A DNA stretch of 64,000 nt from Cochliopodium minus (taxonomy: Eukaryota; Discosea; Himatismenida; Cochliopodiidae). The notes under the pieces are model-generated. The model searched no databases and was not told the DNA's origin. It was given only the letters and a program-made list of their open reading frames with translations. The stretch spans positions 1-64,000 of the forward strand of contig JAMYWO010000038.1 of NCBI GenBank assembly GCA_024220525.1. The letters run 5' to 3'. The position numbers and the translations under genes are program-made. This document shows positions 61,614-64,000 of the stretch, one piece after another (the first letter of the stretch is position 1; every line of letters begins with the position of its first letter).

Positions 61614-64000
61614 TCATTTCTGATTGATGGATTTCTCCTTGAAAATGTCGATATACTTGGAATCAATGAGGACTTTGCGTTTGTCAATGCTGACCTCAAA
61701 AAACTTGAAGACAGTGAAAAAGAGCATTTCATCTTTGCTTTGTAAGGCAACCTCCATGAATCTATTAGGATCAACCTTGATCTGCATGAGACGAACGTAC
61801 CTTAGCGCAGAGAGAACGTTAAGCTGACCCAAAAGTGTGTCTACGATGTACTCGCTTGTGGTGAGCCTTTTGAACATGTCAAGGGCGAGTTGTCCGGTTG
61901 GAGGATGTTCTTTAGAGATGGAAAGAAGTTGGCAAGCGATTGGTTCTTTTTTAAAAAAAATTCAATTAAAATTAATATAAAAAAAAAAATTTTTTTAAAT
62001 GAAAAAAAATAAAACGAACAGTTTATTTTAAGAGTTCAATAATGCTCAAAAAAAAAAATTTTTTTTTGGTTTTATACCAGAATCACTAACGACGTGATAT
62101 TGCAAAAACTGATGGAGTTGGTAGAATCTCTTGTTCTTCACCAAAAGGGAAATGACCAAGCCATAAATAAAATGTTGCACCTCTATTTGCTTGAAACTTA
62201 AACTTCTGATATACTCTGTCAAAACTGACACGAAATATTTTTGATTCAATTGCTTAAATATAATGAAATAAAACTTAAGATTTTCACTCTTAAATAAAAA
62301 ATATTTACTTGTTCTTCGATAAGAGAAAATACGTGATTGTACATGTCAATTTGTTGAATAATCATCAACCCACTTTAAAAATGAAAAATATTTAATTATT
62401 AAAAATATTTAATTATTAAAAATATTTATAAATAAATATAGAAAAATTATTATCGTTCTTTTACTTTTTGGTTCTTCTCCCTTCATTGGAGTCCAAGACA
62501 ACCTCGTTGAAACTAATGTTTCTGTTGGATTGAGGAGAAGAGTTTTGTGGTTGGGAGTTTGGAAGAAAATCATCTCTCCTATTTAAAAATAAAAATTTAA
62601 AATGAAATTAATGAAAAATAAAAAAATAAAAAAAAATCAAAAAATCAAAAATAAAAAAATAAAAAAAAATCAAAAAATCAAAAAAAAGAGATTTATAAAA
62701 TAAAAAATAAAAATAAAAAATGGAAATAAAAATATTTAAATAAAATATTTTTTTTCATTACTCTACTGCGTCTTTCATTAAAATATCAGCAAAAATGTCG
62801 AAGATTTTGGACAAAACGCTCAAAGAAGAGCGGTTCTCGATGATTGTCTTCAAGCTGTCGAGCAAAAGCTGCTTGCTCTTCGCCCTCCTCAACAAAAATT
62901 GGACCAGTCTAAAAAATAAATTATTTGAAATAAGGATTGATATAATAAATCAGAAAAAAAAAATAAGAAAATAAAAATGATGAAAAAAAAAAGATAAATA
63001 AACAAAAAATAAAAAAAAATACTGTAAAAAATTAAAATAATGTAAAAAAATGAAAAATTAAACCTGATGTGATCATAACTGAAAGCAAGGGAAATTTCTT
63101 TGAGATTAAGCCTTATTTTCCACAAAAACCCAGTATCTCTGTCAATGATGAAGTAGGGAGAGAGAAACTCCCATGAATTACGATAAGTTTCCACTATCTG
63201 AGTTTTTCCTTCTCTTTCATAAATGAAAGGAGCTATTTGCAAACCACCTTTCAAATAATTTTCAAGAAAATTAAAAAAAAATAATTGAAGAATAAAAATA
63301 ATTGAAAAATAAAATCAAAATGGAAATCAAAGTTTCTGAAAATCAAAGTAAAATGTTTTAGTTGAATAAAAAAGTAAAATTGAAAAAAAAATATAATCAA
63401 AAAAAATAATTATAAATAAAATTTAGATTACCACAGAGAGGATAAAAGACATTCTTTTTTTTGTTATTGAGAGGAATTTGAATGTCATTCAAATCAAACA
63501 ACAAAGAAATTTTGGAGGTCAAATTATGAACAACGATGATGCTATCCACGAAGCTGAGAGATACGGGGTCGTCGGTGGCGATGTCAAGGGTGCCCATGTT
63601 CTCTACAGAGTCTTTGGAAAGTTTGTACAAAACAATCATTTTACTTTTCAAATCCACGTGAAAGTAATATACCAAATTGTATCTAATAAGAAAATATAAA
63701 AAGAATTAAAACAAATTTAATGATTTTTTTTTGAAATCGCTTTTCACAACAAACAAATTGAATAATTTGTTTGTTGTTTTTTATACGTTAAATAAAAAGT
63801 TACATTATAATCATTATATGAATTTTAATATATTAAAATATATTTGAATTATCTGTTTCTATTTCTTTTTCATTTTATAAATATAAATCAAATTATTTTA
63901 ATGAATATTTGAAATGTTGTTACATTTGATTGACATAAATATGTTTTTGACTTAAGATTTCCCTCTTTAAGGGGATATCCAGTTTAGGAAGTTTAAATAC
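61614..64000 (-). CDS. RMC1: RMC1 (C18orf8/Mic1), Mon1-Ccz1 Rab7-GEF subunit; 5' end off right edge
   Basis: Eight or so exons on the minus strand, entering from the right edge. The exon ending at 63924 gives FKLPKLDIPLKREILSQKHI, and the next (from 63682) continues with YNLVYYFHVDLK, LYKLSKDS and VDSIIVVHN. Then SWEFLSPYFIIDRDTGFLWK, LVQFLLRRAKSKQLL, MIIQQIDMYNHVFSLIEEQ, YFVSVLTEYIRSLSFKQIEV, QHFIYGLVISLLVKNKRFYQ, LHQFLQYHVVSDS, ALDMFKRLTTSEYIVDTLLG, and FMEVALQSKDEMLFFTVFKF. These follow human RMC1 from mid-protein to C-terminus. RMC1 joins Mon1-Ccz1 to activate Rab7 at late endosomes and affects autophagy and cholesterol export. The N-terminal part is outside the window. Confidence 0.9.
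63747..63776. repeat. Perfect 13-bp hairpin in RMC1 intron
   Basis: Arms CAACAAACAAATT and its exact inverse surround a 4-base loop (GAAT), inside the intron between the two right-most RMC1 exons. Mixed base content makes it less likely to be chance than the A/T palindromes, but no function is evident. Confidence 0.6.

Overview
The window is eukaryotic nuclear DNA from a very AT-rich, intron-rich and compact protist genome. Most coding exons are short. Introns are A/T-only stretches of about 50 to 600 bp with GTAA-type donors and TAG/CAG/AAG acceptors, and start codons usually follow a run of A. About 30 genes lie nose to tail on both strands, with spacers often under 250 bp. The gene set points to an organism with ordinary mitochondria and peroxisomes: an ATP-synthase-c lysine methyltransferase, a MIC19-like CHCH protein and a dienoyl-CoA reductase ending in SKL. 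It also has a full endolysosomal system: AP-3 delta and beta, and the Rab7 activator subunit RMC1. An amoeba-like unikont (Amoebozoa or a relative) is my best guess from the SAM, GRAM, DEP-PH, C2-TKL kinase and PBZ proteins. The sequence alone does not prove this. I see no tRNA, rRNA, CRISPR array or intact mobile element.

Layout. 1-3084 (minus): a gene joining two SAM-like domains to a GH42 beta-galactosidase, running off the left edge, then a small SAM-domain gene. 3085-4957: no gene recognised. 4958-7747: ATPSCKMT/FAM173 (minus) and peroxisomal DECR2 (plus). 7816-12706 (minus): a GCK/Mst-like STE20 kinase and a DEP-PH protein. 12868-15947 (plus): a tiny protein, a GRAM protein with a Q/N-rich tail, and G-protein beta. 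16129-18960: WDR74 and exosome subunit RRP46, head to head. 19138-22161: PA2G4/EBP1 (minus) and a START protein (plus). 22258-27234 (plus): a short neutral ceramidase with about 20 introns, and RDM1. 27408-28748 (minus): an Arc1p/AIMP1-like tRNA-binding cofactor. 28840-32977 (plus): a large low-complexity protein of unknown function. 33148-34999: a MIC19-like protein, SF3B6 and a BSD-domain protein.

36037-38943 holds a damaged, unrecognised gene. 39029-41385 (minus) is a tandem-PH protein. 41652-49052 holds the two large AP-3 subunits, delta and beta, divergently transcribed from a 196-bp spacer. 49313-51518 (plus) is a Sel1-repeat protein ending in a PBZ zinc finger. 51666-54730 (minus) is a C2-domain TKL kinase. 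55516-60137 holds ARV1, ISY1 and an AGXT-type aminotransferase. 60208-61408 (minus) is a secreted protein that looks like a phytanoyl-CoA-dioxygenase-type 2OG oxygenase. 61614 to the right edge (minus) is RMC1.

Themes. Two divergent pairs join functional partners: AP-3 delta with AP-3 beta, and WDR74 with RRP46, both acting in nuclear RNA and ribosome maturation. Three introns carry arrays with a period of exactly 10 bp, close to the DNA helical repeat. Several domain combinations look unusual: SAM-SAM-GH42, Sel1-PBZ and C2-TKL kinase. Exon joins were deduced by eye from reading frame and splice signals, so individual boundaries may be off.
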